Shown: positions 37,972-45,765, counted from the stretch's first letter. The stretch: 64,000 nucleotides of DNA from an uncultured Clostridia bacterium (GCA_944393385.1 CALYAA010000004.1:27840-91839); one strand, 5' to 3'. The notes: generated by a model from the sequence alone, not told the origin. Numbers and translations are program-made.

Positions 37972-38334
37972 TTAACCTTTTTTATTTTTTAATAACATAT
38001 AAATCTCATTAACTGCAATAATTAGCAAAAATATCCCAAAATATTTTTTCAAAGTATTTACATAAGTATTCACTGAAATAATAGATCCTATAATAGCTCC
38101 AATAATTCCCCAAAAAGAAATAGTAAAAGCTAATTTTATATCAATGTTTTTATTTTTGTAGTTTACTAATACCGCAGATATTGCAGTGGGTATAAAATAA
38201 ATTAAATTAGTTGCTTGAGCAATATGTTGCTCAATTCCAACAATTGTAGAAAGTAAAAAAATAAGAATTGTTCCTCCACCCATACCTATTCCACTAAATA
38301 TCCCTGAAAATGCACCTATCAAAATTTCTAACAT
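37972..38334 (-). CDS. TauE/SafE-type permease, C-terminal half as a separate gene
   Basis: The 120-aa protein has about four membrane helices, with the family-like start LIGAFSGIFSGIGMGGGTILIFLLS, a conserved Gly-rich re-entrant motif. Full-length TSUP transporters have two such repeats in about 250 aa, so this is one repeat. Its own ATG lies 14 nt after the stop of the partner gene. The two products may assemble as a heterodimeric exporter of sulfite or an organosulfur anion (substrate unknown). Confidence 0.82.
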   Translation of the reverse strand: MLEILIGAFSGIFSGIGMGGGTILIFLLSTIVGIEQHIAQATNLIYFIPTAISAVLVNYKNKNIDIKLAFTISFWGIIGAIIGSIISVNTYVNTLKKYFGIFLLIIAVNEIYMLLKNKKG

Positions 38335-38348
38335 AACTTATCATTCCT

Positions 38349-38732
38349 TTACAAAAATAACATTCTATATGAATAATACAGAATAAAAATAACAAATATA
38401 ATTTTTAAAATATAATCTGGTACCCTTTTTAATATTTTAGCTCCAACATATCCTCCAAATATTCCTCCTATTGCACATAATAATCCAGAATCCCATTTTA
38501 TATAGTTATTTTTATAATAGAAAATACTACTAGCTATAACCATTGATAACATACAAAGTAATGAAGTCGCTCTTGCTTTCTTTGGTTCTATTTTTAGCAA
38601 ATATATAAAAGATGGAACTAATATCATTCCTCCACCTGTTCCAAAAAGTCCACAAATAACCCCTGAGAACAGTCCGATAAAAACTTTTTTTATATTATTA
38701 TTTTTAAATCTACTATTTATTTTTTCAGTCAT
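38349..38732 (-). CDS. TauE/SafE-type permease, N-terminal half as a separate gene
   Basis: The 127-aa protein has four predicted membrane helices and the same repeat signature (VFIGLFSGVICGLFGTGGGMILVPSFIYL, near residues 17-45) as the next gene. The KARATSLLCML segment matches the family. It is a complete small ORF with its own start and stop, not a truncation by one frameshift: the downstream half restarts at its own ATG. Pairs of half-size TSUP genes occur in other clostridia to my knowledge. Confidence 0.82.
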   Translation of the reverse strand: MTEKINSRFKNNNIKKVFIGLFSGVICGLFGTGGGMILVPSFIYLLKIEPKKARATSLLCMLSMVIASSIFYYKNNYIKWDSGLLCAIGGIFGGYVGAKILKRVPDYILKIIFVIFILYYSYRMLFL

Positions 38733-38765
38733 TTTTTATTTCACATCTCCAAAAAAATATTAAAA

Positions 38766-38797
38766 CAATAATAGTAAAGTATAACTTTCCTATTTGC
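38766..38797. repeat. Degenerate copy of the dispersed palindrome family
   Basis: AATAATAGTAAAGT, ATA, ACTTTCCTATT. The core matches the 44370 copy, but the outer stem is lost on the right side. It lies between the permease and rarA genes. Confidence 0.6.
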
Positions 38798-38852
38798 ATC
38801 TATTATGGCAAAGACTTTTTTTAATAGAAAAATGAGACTTTTCATATTAAAT

Positions 38853-38895
38853 AAAAAGATAGAAAAGAAAATTTTTACTTTCTTTTCTATCTTTT
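38853..38895 (-). terminator. Terminator of rarA
   Basis: AAAAGATAGAAAAGAAA (38854-38870) pairs perfectly over 17 bp with 38879-38895 around an 8-nt loop. It starts 5 nt past the rarA stop. Confidence 0.8.
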
Positions 38896-38900
38896 CCAAA

Positions 38901-40145
38901 TTATATTTTTATATTCTCATCTTTTACAAAGTATTTGGTACCAACTCTTTCATCTGGCAAATATTGTTGTTCAACCCAATGTCCAGGGAAATCATGTGGG
39001 TACAAATATCCTTCATTATAACCTAATTCACGCATTTTATCAATAGGTGCATTACGAATATGCATTGGTATTTTTCCGGTATCATGATTCGCAACATCTT
39101 CTATTGCTTTATTAATTCCCAAATATGTTGCATTAGATTTTTTACAATTAGCAACATATACTGCCGCTTCTGCAAGAATAATCCTAGCTTCGGGCATACC
39201 TATCATATGTACAGCTTGCATTGCAGAAGTTGCTATTACTAACGCTTGTGGGTCAGCTAAGCCTACATCTTCAGAAGCACAAATAGTAATTCTTCTAGCT
39301 AAAAATACAGGGTCTTCTCCACCATTTAACGCTCTCGCCAAATAAAACAATGTTGCATCTGGGTCTGATCCTCTCATTGATTTAATAAATGCACTAATAT
39401 TATCATAATGTGTATCACCATTTTTATCAAAAATAGCTTTTCTATTTTGTATACTATTTTTAATAACTTCATCTGTAATATGAATATAACCATCAGAATC
39501 CATATTTGTTGTTAAAACTGCAACCTCAAGTCCATTTAAAGCTGTTCTAACATCTCCATTAGCAATATCTGCTATTTTTCTTAATGTTTCATCTTCTATT
39601 TTTATTTGATATTCACCAAGTCCATCTTTTCTACTAAGTGCATTTTTTAAAATTTGATAAATATTTTCTTCTGTCAATGGATTTAATTTAATTACCATTG
39701 ACCTTGAAATTAAAGCTTTATTAACTTCAAAATATGGACTTTCTGTAGTTGCTCCAATTAATATAATTGTACCATTTTCTACAAAAGGTAAAAGTGCATC
39801 TTGTTGTAATTTATTAAATCTATGAATTTCATCAATAAATAAAATACTTTTTCCTGAAGGATTCATCATATAATTGCGAGTTTCTTCTACTATTTTTTTT
39901 ATATCTGCAACACCAGCTGTTACTGCATTTATTTTATAAAATTTATATTTTGTTGTTTCACTTATTACTTTAGCAAGTGATGTTTTTCCACATCCAGGAG
40001 GTCCAAATAATATTATACTTGATAATCTATCTGCTTTTATTGTTCTATATAATATTTTTCCTGGACCAATTACATGTTCTTGCCCAACATATTCTTCAAG
40101 TGTTTTTGGTCTCATTCTAAATGCTAAAGGTTCGTTTTGATTCAT
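38901..40145 (-). CDS. rarA: Replication-associated recombination protein RarA
   Basis: The 414-aa AAA+ ATPase (MgsA/WHIP family) acts at stalled replication forks. Walker A is GPPGCGKT near residue 50, Walker [11 protein letters not shown] near 103, and the sensor segment GATTESPYFEVN near 130. The C-terminal tetramerisation region has FYLARALNGGEDPVFLARRI and the family end motif GYLYPHDFPGHWVEQQYLP. It lies back to back with ruvA; both are recombination and fork-repair genes, but on opposite strands with separate promoters. Confidence 0.96.
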   Translation of the reverse strand: MNQNEPLAFRMRPKTLEEYVGQEHVIGPGKILYRTIKADRLSSIILFGPPGCGKTSLAKVISETTKYKFYKINAVTAGVADIKKIVEETRNYMMNPSGKSILFIDEIHRFNKLQQDALLPFVENGTIILIGATTESPYFEVNKALISRSMVIKLNPLTEENIYQILKNALSRKDGLGEYQIKIEDETLRKIADIANGDVRTALNGLEVAVLTTNMDSDGYIHITDEVIKNSIQNRKAIFDKNGDTHYDNISAFIKSMRGSDPDATLFYLARALNGGEDPVFLARRITICASEDVGLADPQALVIATSAMQAVHMIGMPEARIILAEAAVYVANCKKSNATYLGINKAIEDVANHDTGKIPMHIRNAPIDKMRELGYNEGYLYPHDFPGHWVEQQYLPDERVGTKYFVKDENIKI

Positions 40146-40348
40146 ATTTTATTCCTTAAAAAATATATTTAGATTTTTATTTAGGTTTTATCTATAAACC
40201 TTGTTTTATGTGCAAATAGATTATATTTCGTTAAATCAAAAATGTCAATATTAAGAAAAAAAACTTGATTTTATTTTTTTAATCATATATAATTCGCCTA
40301 GATAATTTAAGGAAAGGTAAATATGATTTTTATCATATAAGGTATTTT

Positions 40349-40954
40349 ATGTTTGCATATATAAAAGGATTTCTTGAAATTAAAGAAAATAATTATATTG
40401 TTATAGATATTAATGGTTTAGGATATAAAGTTTTTATGTCTCAAAATAATATTGATAATATTGGAAATATTGGTGATATTGTAAAAGTTTATACATATGT
40501 TAGAGTTAGAGAAGATGATATAAGTATATATGGTTTTTTAACACAAGAACAATTGAAAATGTTTGAACTTCTAATTTCTGTTAGTGGTGTTGGTGCAAAA
40601 AGTGCATTAGTTATGCTTTCTTGTATTGAGCCATCAGATTTTGCCATAGCTGTAATTTCCGGAAATGTAAAAGTTTTAACTAAAGTACCTGGAATAGGAA
40701 ATAAATCTGCTCAGAGAATTATTTTAGAATTAAAAGATAAATTAAAAGAAGAACAATTAGATGCAGAAAACTCAAATAATTTGAAACTAAAAGAAAAAGA
40801 TAATAGCGAAAATATTAATGAAGCTTTTTCTGGCTTAATGGTGCTTGGCTATTCAAGAAAAGATATTGAAAAAGCTTTTGAGCATCTTGATGTTGATAAT
40901 CTTTCTATAGAAGATTTGATTAAAAAGGGATTAGTTTTATTGTCTCAAAAATAA
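40349..40954 (+). CDS. ruvA: Holliday junction DNA helicase subunit RuvA
   Basis: The 201-aa product has the N-terminal OB domain (FAYIKGFLEIKENNYIVIDINGLGYKVFM), two helix-hairpin-helix motifs (LLISVSGVGAKSALVML and LTKVPGIGNKSAQRIILEL) and a C-terminal domain III (SGLMVLGYSRKDIEKAF) that contacts RuvB. RuvA tetramers hold four-way junctions for branch migration. ruvB does not follow directly, which is unusual; the gene stands alone and ends before palindromic hairpins. Confidence 0.96.
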   Translation: MFAYIKGFLEIKENNYIVIDINGLGYKVFMSQNNIDNIGNIGDIVKVYTYVRVREDDISIYGFLTQEQLKMFELLISVSGVGAKSALVMLSCIEPSDFAIAVISGNVKVLTKVPGIGNKSAQRIILELKDKLKEEQLDAENSNNLKLKEKDNSENINEAFSGLMVLGYSRKDIEKAFEHLDVDNLSIEDLIKKGLVLLSQK

Positions 40955-41040
40955 TAAGTTTCAAATATTGTGATTGTTTTTTCAAATTTATGCTTACCTA
41001 CCCATCTAAAATGTATAAGTTTTATCTTAGGTCAAAGAAA

Positions 41041-41081
41041 TTTTATATAGTAGAAAAGTATAACTTTTCTATTATATAAAA
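41041..41081. repeat. Copy of the dispersed 41-nt palindrome family
   Basis: TTTTATATAGTAGAAAAGT, ATA, ACTTTTCTATTATATAAAA: 19-nt arms with one G-T pair. Compared with the 44370 copy, paired positions differ in both arms (GG/CC versus GA/TC, GTA/TAC versus ATA/TAT), so pairing is conserved. Confidence 0.8.
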
Positions 41082-41122
41082 AAAATTCAATATATAAAAT
41101 ATTTTATATATTGAATTTTTTT
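41079..41122. terminator. Perfect AT palindrome between ruvA and the 41129 gene
   Basis: Arms at 41081-41100 and 41101-41120 (AAAAATTCAATATATAAAAT and its complement) form a 20-bp palindrome with no spacer, flanked by A and T runs. It would serve as a bidirectional terminator for these convergent genes. Confidence 0.8.
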
Positions 41123-41128
41123 ATAAAT

Positions 41129-42004
41129 TTATTCTCCTATTTCCATTCCTTGGGATTCATTTGTTTTTTCTTGCTGATTGTCATAATATTTAACTAATGA
41201 ATCTACTACTTGTGGGTCAACATATTGTGCTAAATATTCTTTTCCACTTTCCCTGTTATATTCTTTTCTTAAATTTTCAAGTTGTTGCATTGGATTATAT
41301 AAGTCTAGTAATACTTCACTATCTTCTTTAGCCAAATACCATCTATTATCAATATTTTCATTTTTTCCATTATTAACTTGTTCAATAATAGATTTTGTTT
41401 CATTATCTATAGTTTGAATAGTACCATCTTGAGTAAAAATTATTCCAAAATCTTTAAGCATTTGTCCTGTTTCTTTAGTATATTCTGTTTGGTATAAATT
41501 TTTCATATAATTTAGAACATCGTCTTTGGTTTGAAAATTTGAAATATCATTTTTTATTTTTTGTATCATTTCTTCTCTTTTTTGTGTTTGAGCTTTTTGC
41601 TCTGCATTATCATTTGCCTTTTCTTCTATAGAATTAATATCAATTTTTAATCCATTTACAAATACTTCTCTATCACTTTGTCCATTAACATGTAATTCAT
41701 TACCATTTTCAAGTTCTGATGTATCTACAACTACTTTTCCATCTGCTTGTGTTACCCCTTCAACTCTTCCAGAACCTTCTCCTAATTTATATACCGCACT
41801 TCCTAACATAAATGTTGCACCAATTCCAGCAATTAATCTAACTGTTAACTTTTTTAGAACTTTATTTTTAACTCTATCTATTTCCCTTTTGGTTAATTTT
41901 CTGCCTTTTCTTCTTTCTTCCTTATGGATTGCATCATCTAATCTTCCTTTTAATATTCCAACTCTTTTATGTGTTATTTGATTTTTTCCGTTGTTTCTTT
42001 CCAT
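41129..42004 (-). CDS. Uncharacterised membrane-anchored protein
   Basis: I do not recognise this protein. The ATG at 42004 (291 aa) has AAGGGA 9 nt before it; a TTG 18 nt upstream would put that site inside the gene. A very basic N-terminus (residues 1-60, with THKRVGILKGRLDDAIHKEERRKGRK) is followed by one membrane segment (LIAGIGATFMLGSAVYKLG). A predicted external region of Lys/Glu/Gln-rich helices comes next, with NGQSDREVFVNGLKIDIN between. The basic cytoplasmic tail could bind nucleic acid or phospholipid. No partner gene is adjacent. Confidence 0.6.
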   Translation of the reverse strand: MERNNGKNQITHKRVGILKGRLDDAIHKEERRKGRKLTKREIDRVKNKVLKKLTVRLIAGIGATFMLGSAVYKLGEGSGRVEGVTQADGKVVVDTSELENGNELHVNGQSDREVFVNGLKIDINSIEEKANDNAEQKAQTQKREEMIQKIKNDISNFQTKDDVLNYMKNLYQTEYTKETGQMLKDFGIIFTQDGTIQTIDNETKSIIEQVNNGKNENIDNRWYLAKEDSEVLLDLYNPMQQLENLRKEYNRESGKEYLAQYVDPQVVDSLVKYYDNQQEKTNESQGMEIGE

Positions 42005-42276
42005 TATATTTCTTCCCTTCAAATAATTAAAATATAATATATAATTTTTTAAGTCTAATTAACATTTAATAAAAACTCCAATTTTATTATAACAATTACA
42101 TAATAATAAGTCAATGTTTTTATTGATGAAAATTTTATATTTTTGGATTAGTAAATTAAATGTAATTTATAAATTAATATAAAAAATTTTTTTATTTTTT
42201 ATGTTAATTGTTTCTCTACTTATTCAAATAGTGTAACTAATTATTACACAAAAATTTTCTTAAATTCGTATATTTT

Positions 42277-42322
42277 TAGTCTATGTGGGTAGACTAGTTT
42301 TTATAAAAAAAATTGCTATACT
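42277..42322 (+). promoter_or_regulatory. Putative operator and extended -10 promoter of the 42354 regulator
   Basis: A perfect inverted repeat TAGTCTA-TGTGGG-TAGACTA (42277-42296) lies where a -35 box would be. TATACT with a preceding TGC (extended -10) is at 42317-42322, 32 nt before the ATG. The arrangement suits autorepression by the XRE protein. The rest of the gap 42023-42276 is AT-rich with nothing I can identify. Confidence 0.6.
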
Positions 42323-42353
42323 CAAGTAAATTGAATTAATAGAGGTGATTAAT

Positions 42354-42590
42354 ATGTATTTATCTGATGCTGTAAGAGAACGAATAAAATATTACCAAAA
42401 GAAAAATGGAATGAGTCTATGGGCACTATTTAAATCATCAGGTGTTCCTATGTCAACCCTTGCCGCATTTATGAGTAAAAGAACAGAATTAATAAAACTT
42501 GATACTCTACTTCATATCTGTGAAGGATTTCAGATAACAATCACAGAGTTTTTTGAAGATGATATTTTTAAAGAAGTAGAACAAGATTAA
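42354..42590 (+). CDS. XRE-type regulator, paralogue of the gene at 37562
   Basis: The ATG at 42354 has GAGGTG about 6 nt upstream; the in-frame GTG at 42345 is part of that site. The product is 78 aa, identical in length to the paralogue 5 kb away. HTH core: SGVPMSTLAAFMSKRTELIKLDTLLHICEGFQITITEFF. It lies upstream of a metallopeptidase gene on the same strand. XRE plus metallopeptidase pairs recall ImmR/ImmA switches, but a terminator separates the two genes here and the peptidase is not a recognisable ImmA. Confidence 0.85.
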   Translation: MYLSDAVRERIKYYQKKNGMSLWALFKSSGVPMSTLAAFMSKRTELIKLDTLLHICEGFQITITEFFEDDIFKEVEQD

Positions 42591-42655
42591 AAGCTAATCA
42601 CTAATCTTTGGAATTTTACACAAAGTAGAATATCCAAATTATAAAAAAGCTATTA

Positions 42656-42706
42656 AAAAACTATTATTTTATAATAAATAATTTATATTATAAAATAATA
42701 GTTTTT
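42656..42706 (+). terminator. Terminator of the 42354 regulator
   Basis: AAAAACTATTATTTTATAAT (42656-42675) and its exact 20-nt complement (42687-42706) around an 11-nt loop, ending in TTTTT. It separates the regulator from the metallopeptidase gene. Confidence 0.9.
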
Positions 42707-42740
42707 ATTGTTTATCAATATGAATCCAATTTTATCAAAT

Positions 42741-42785
42741 ATATTTGTAATATATTTGTAATACAAATTTAATATTCTTGTAATA
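42741..42785 (+). promoter_or_regulatory. Phased repeats upstream of the metallopeptidase promoter
   Basis: ATATTTGTAATA at 42741-42752 and again at 42752-42763, and ATTCTTGTAATA at 42774-42785: periods of 11 and 22 bp, so all on one DNA face. A TATAAT at 42807-42812 follows, about 54 nt before the ATG. The third copy lies where the -35 box should be, and the -35 match itself is poor. This suggests an activator-dependent promoter. Confidence 0.55.
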
Positions 42786-42865
42786 CACTTTTGAAATAAT
42801 TTATTGTATAATAAATTTGACGAAATTGATAAAGATATGTCAAAAATAAAGAACTGGAGGAGATC

Positions 42866-43948
42866 ATGAGCATTGAATCTGACTTAAGAAAAGATGGTAT
42901 TAAAGTAGTTGATATATTAGACACTGTTACTGTTAATAAAATAGCTCACAACATTGCTTCAAAGCTTTGTGAAACATTTCCAGAACTTTGTTTTAATGAA
43001 GCTGATTTATTTTCAAAACTATCATGTTTAACAATGTATCGAGCTACTATGCCAGAAGGAATGGCAGAAGCTAATTATTTTTATAAAAACACTTCTATAT
43101 ATTTTAATGCAAAAGTTGACACAGAAGATTTAGAAGAATTTGCAATACATGAGTGTATTCATTACATACAAGAAATTAAAGATAAAAAAAACAATTTAAT
43201 TAGAATGGGATTATGTAATTTTGATGCATTAAAAATTGTAGGAATGGGATTAAATGAAGCAGCTGTACAATATGCTACATCAAAGGTTATTGGAATAAAA
43301 AAAGAAGCAGTAAAATATTTTGGAGTTTCTTTTGAAACAGCAAGTCCTTCTTATTATCCTTTAGAATGTAATTTAATTGAACAATTAGCTTATTTTACAG
43401 GTGAAACTATCTTATTTGATAGTACTTTCACAAGTAATGATAAATTTAAAGAAGCTTTTTCTGAATTAACATCATCAAAAACTTATCATGAAGTTGAATT
43501 ATGTTGTGATCAAATTTTAGAGTTGGAAGAAGAAATTTTAAAATTAAATAATAAATTTAATTCTTATGATGAAAGAAGTTCTAAAGTCGACAAAATTGTT
43601 GCCAAACAAGATGTTTTAAAAGAAAAAATTTCTTCATATTATTTAAGAGCTCAAAATGCTATTACGAAAGGTTATTTTGATAAAGAATTTAAAACAATTA
43701 CAAATTTAGAAGAGCTTGATAATTATAGAAAAAAATTAGATCATTATGGAGAGTTAATTGGTAAAACTGATGATTATACTTTCTTTGATGATTACTATAC
43801 AGAAAAGATGTCACAATTAGAACATAAATCTAACGTGCTTGAAAATGGTGGCATTGAAACAGCTCTTGAAGTTAAGAAACCAAATAAGGTAGTTTCTTGG
43901 TTCAAGGCACTTCTACACTTCGTAACAGGAGATAAAATAAATAATTAA
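42866..43948 (+). CDS. Putative zinc metallopeptidase (HExxH, gluzincin-like)
   Basis: The 360-aa product has HECIHYIQE with H95, E96 and H99, and GLNEAAVQY with E131 as a likely third zinc ligand 32 residues later, the spacing of gluzincins. There is no signal peptide, so it acts in the cytoplasm or leaves by another route. Residues about 205-330 form coiled coils (LELEEEILKLNNKF). The C-terminus is basic and amphipathic (KPNKVVSWFKALLHFV). GGAGGAG precedes the ATG. I cannot place it in a named family. Phased repeats precede its promoter and a repeat array follows its stop codon. Confidence 0.72.
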   Translation: MSIESDLRKDGIKVVDILDTVTVNKIAHNIASKLCETFPELCFNEADLFSKLSCLTMYRATMPEGMAEANYFYKNTSIYFNAKVDTEDLEEFAIHECIHYIQEIKDKKNNLIRMGLCNFDALKIVGMGLNEAAVQYATSKVIGIKKEAVKYFGVSFETASPSYYPLECNLIEQLAYFTGETILFDSTFTSNDKFKEAFSELTSSKTYHEVELCCDQILELEEEILKLNNKFNSYDERSSKVDKIVAKQDVLKEKISSYYLRAQNAITKGYFDKEFKTITNLEELDNYRKKLDHYGELIGKTDDYTFFDDYYTEKMSQLEHKSNVLENGGIETALEVKKPNKVVSWFKALLHFVTGDKINN

Positions 43949-44322
43949 CAAAAGATTTTAAGTTACAAAAGATAAATTATTTTAATGTATACAAAAGATT
44001 TTTTAAATACAAAAGACAAATTTTAAAAGATTTATACAAATGATTTTCAATAATTTTAACTAAAGATGATTATTACTAAAGATTATTTAATTTGTATACA
44101 AAAGAGATTATATAATAGAATCTACATAAGATATTCATACTAAAGAATATGCTAATACTAAAGATTTGTATATACAAAAGATATTTGTACAAATGATATT
44201 ATAAAAAGTTACAAGAGAAGTTTATAATGTACAAAAGTTTTTAATATACATATGACTTCACAAAAGATGAAGTTTATACATATGATATTATACTAAAGAT
44301 AATAAATTTTCTACAAAAAGAT
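43948..44322 (+). repeat. Array of about 20 degenerate ACAAAAGAT-type units in the metallopeptidase 3' region
   Basis: Units matching ACNAAAGAT with few changes start at 43948, 43965, 43991, 44009, 44036, 44059, 44075, 44098, 44124, 44139, 44157, 44174, 44189, 44211, 44231, 44248, 44260, 44278, 44292 and 44313, spaced 12-27 nt (mean about 19). Several sit in hairpin loops with different stems: ATATTC/GAATAT at 44131/44145, ACTTC/GAAGT at 44255/44269 and TATTAT/ATAATA at 44286/44299. All frames have stops. This 375-nt stretch holds no gene and ends at terminators. Confidence 0.75.
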
Positions 44323-44373
44323 ATCCCTATCTTTTTAACAGAACTTTAAGTGTTTCTTAAAGTTCTGTTTTTT
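44315..44373 (+). terminator. Double terminator after the metallopeptidase repeat array
   Basis: First hairpin AAAAAGATA/TATCTTTTT (44315-44336, loop TCCC). Second AACAGAACTTTAA/TTAAAGTTCTGTT (44337-44349 and 44357-44369, 13 bp), followed by TTTT. It implies that the array is transcribed as a 3' UTR or separate RNA on the + strand. Confidence 0.88.
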
Positions 44374-44410
44374 GTATAATAGGAAAGTATAACTTTCCTA
44401 TTATACAAAA
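44370..44410. repeat. Best copy of the dispersed 41-nt palindrome family
   Basis: TTTTGTATAATAGGAAAGT (44370-44388), loop ATA, and an exactly complementary 19-nt arm (44392-44410). It begins inside the T-run of the preceding terminator. Related copies are near 12614, 38766 and 41041. Confidence 0.85.
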
Positions 44411-44444
44411 ATCTAGAATTGCTAATTTTTTGAGATTTTATTCT

Positions 44445-44463
44445 TGCAGTCGAAAACTCAAAT
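44445..44463. repeat. Left copy of a 19-nt inverted repeat flanking the gltB/UDG-like gene pair
   Basis: Its complement reads ATTTGAGTTTTCGACTGCA. It matches 46380-46398 (ATTTGAGTTTTCGACTACA) at 18 of 19 positions in the opposite orientation. Confidence 0.6.
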
Positions 44464-44491
44464 CTAGCGATAAAAAGTAGCCAACCCCAAT

Positions 44492-45739
44492 CTAACTTAA
44501 AAATTCTGAAATTTTATTTGCCGCATCTCTTCCAGAACGTGCTGCCCAAGCTACAGTACTTTTACAACCAGCAATATCTCCACCAGCAAATATTTTCTTA
44601 TTTGAGGTTTGATAATTTTCATCTATATAAATATATCCATATTTATTTAAAACAAGCCCTAAATCAATTGTAAAGCTCTCTGGCATAGAACCCAAAGCCA
44701 TAACTACATAATCCATATCTATTATGTAATTTGAATTTTCTATATTAATAGGAACTTTTCTAGTTTCTCCATCTTTTTGAACTAATTCTGTTTTTATTAA
44801 TTCTAATTTTTCAACTTTATCTTTTCCAATTATTTTTACAATATTGTTTTGAAATAAAAATTCTATTCCTTCATTTTTAGCTTCTTGTATCTCTTTAGTT
44901 TCAGCAGGCATTTGTTCTTCTGCTCTTCTATAAATTATTTTTACATTTTCAGCTCCAAGTCTTATTATAGTTCTTGCACAATCCATTGCAACATTTCCAC
45001 CACCAATTACGGCAACTTTTTTTCCTCTATAATCTGGATGATTTTTATATTCTAACAGTTGATTTCCTCCATAAACACCTTTTAGTCCTTCTCCTTCAAT
45101 TCCCATTTTAGTTGTTACATTTGCACCATATGCTAAAAATATTGCATCAAAATTTTTTTCTAATTCATTTAAACTTAAATTTTTTCCAAGTTCAAAATTA
45201 TATTTTACATCTAAACCTAAATCTATTATTTTCTGTATTGTATTTTTTACAATATCTTTTGGTAATCTAAATTCAGGGATTCCATGAACTAAAAGACCTC
45301 CAAGATAATTATATTTTTCAAAAAGAGTAACAGAAAATCCTTTTTTTAATAAAAACGCTGAAGCAGTAATACCTGCAGGACCACCTCCTACAATAGCTAT
45401 TTTTTTATCCTTATTTTTTCTATTTATTTCTGAAATTTTATAACCATTTTTTATTGCAATATCTCCAACATAAGCTTCTAAATCACCAATATTTACAGGT
45501 GATCCTTTGATTCCTCTTACACAAGAGCCTTCACATTGTTTCATATGTGGACATATTCTTCCACATACAGATTCCAATACTGTTGTTTCTGATAAAATAT
45601 CATAAGCTTTTTTTATATCTTCTTCTTTTATAGCTCTTATAAATTCTGGTATATTATTATTTAATGGACATCCTTTATTAGAACATGGTTTTACAGGGCA
45701 ATTTAAACAATAATTAGCTTTTTCTTTTATTTCTTCCAT
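44492..45739 (-). CDS. NAD(P)-dependent oxidoreductase, glutamate synthase small-subunit-like
   Basis: The 415-aa product has an N-terminal Fe-S region (CLNCPVKPCSNKGCPL and VCGRICPHMKQCEGSC, residues 9-62). An FAD site IVGGGPAGITAS lies near 115 and an NAD(P) site VAVIGGGNVAMDCART near 240. The C-terminal AGGDIAGCKSTVAWAARSGRDAA ends the protein. It resembles the small subunit of NADPH glutamate synthase and related electron-input subunits (SudA, NfnB type). No large glutamate synthase subunit is adjacent, so its electron acceptor is unknown. It is 26 nt downstream of the UDG-like gene. Confidence 0.88.
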   Translation of the reverse strand: MEEIKEKANYCLNCPVKPCSNKGCPLNNNIPEFIRAIKEEDIKKAYDILSETTVLESVCGRICPHMKQCEGSCVRGIKGSPVNIGDLEAYVGDIAIKNGYKISEINRKNKDKKIAIVGGGPAGITASAFLLKKGFSVTLFEKYNYLGGLLVHGIPEFRLPKDIVKNTIQKIIDLGLDVKYNFELGKNLSLNELEKNFDAIFLAYGANVTTKMGIEGEGLKGVYGGNQLLEYKNHPDYRGKKVAVIGGGNVAMDCARTIIRLGAENVKIIYRRAEEQMPAETKEIQEAKNEGIEFLFQNNIVKIIGKDKVEKLELIKTELVQKDGETRKVPINIENSNYIIDMDYVVMALGSMPESFTIDLGLVLNKYGYIYIDENYQTSNKKIFAGGDIAGCKSTVAWAARSGRDAANKISEFLS

Positions 45740-45765
45740 TTTATTAAAATCTCCTCTTTCTTATA

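Noticed and set aside
37972..38732. Permease pair as a single gene broken by frameshift
   Set aside because: Each half has its own start, stop and complete four-helix repeat, with a 14-nt gap.
42023..42276. Riboswitch or other structured leader
   Set aside because: No conserved riboswitch core was visible; the region is AT-rich and divergent between two genes.
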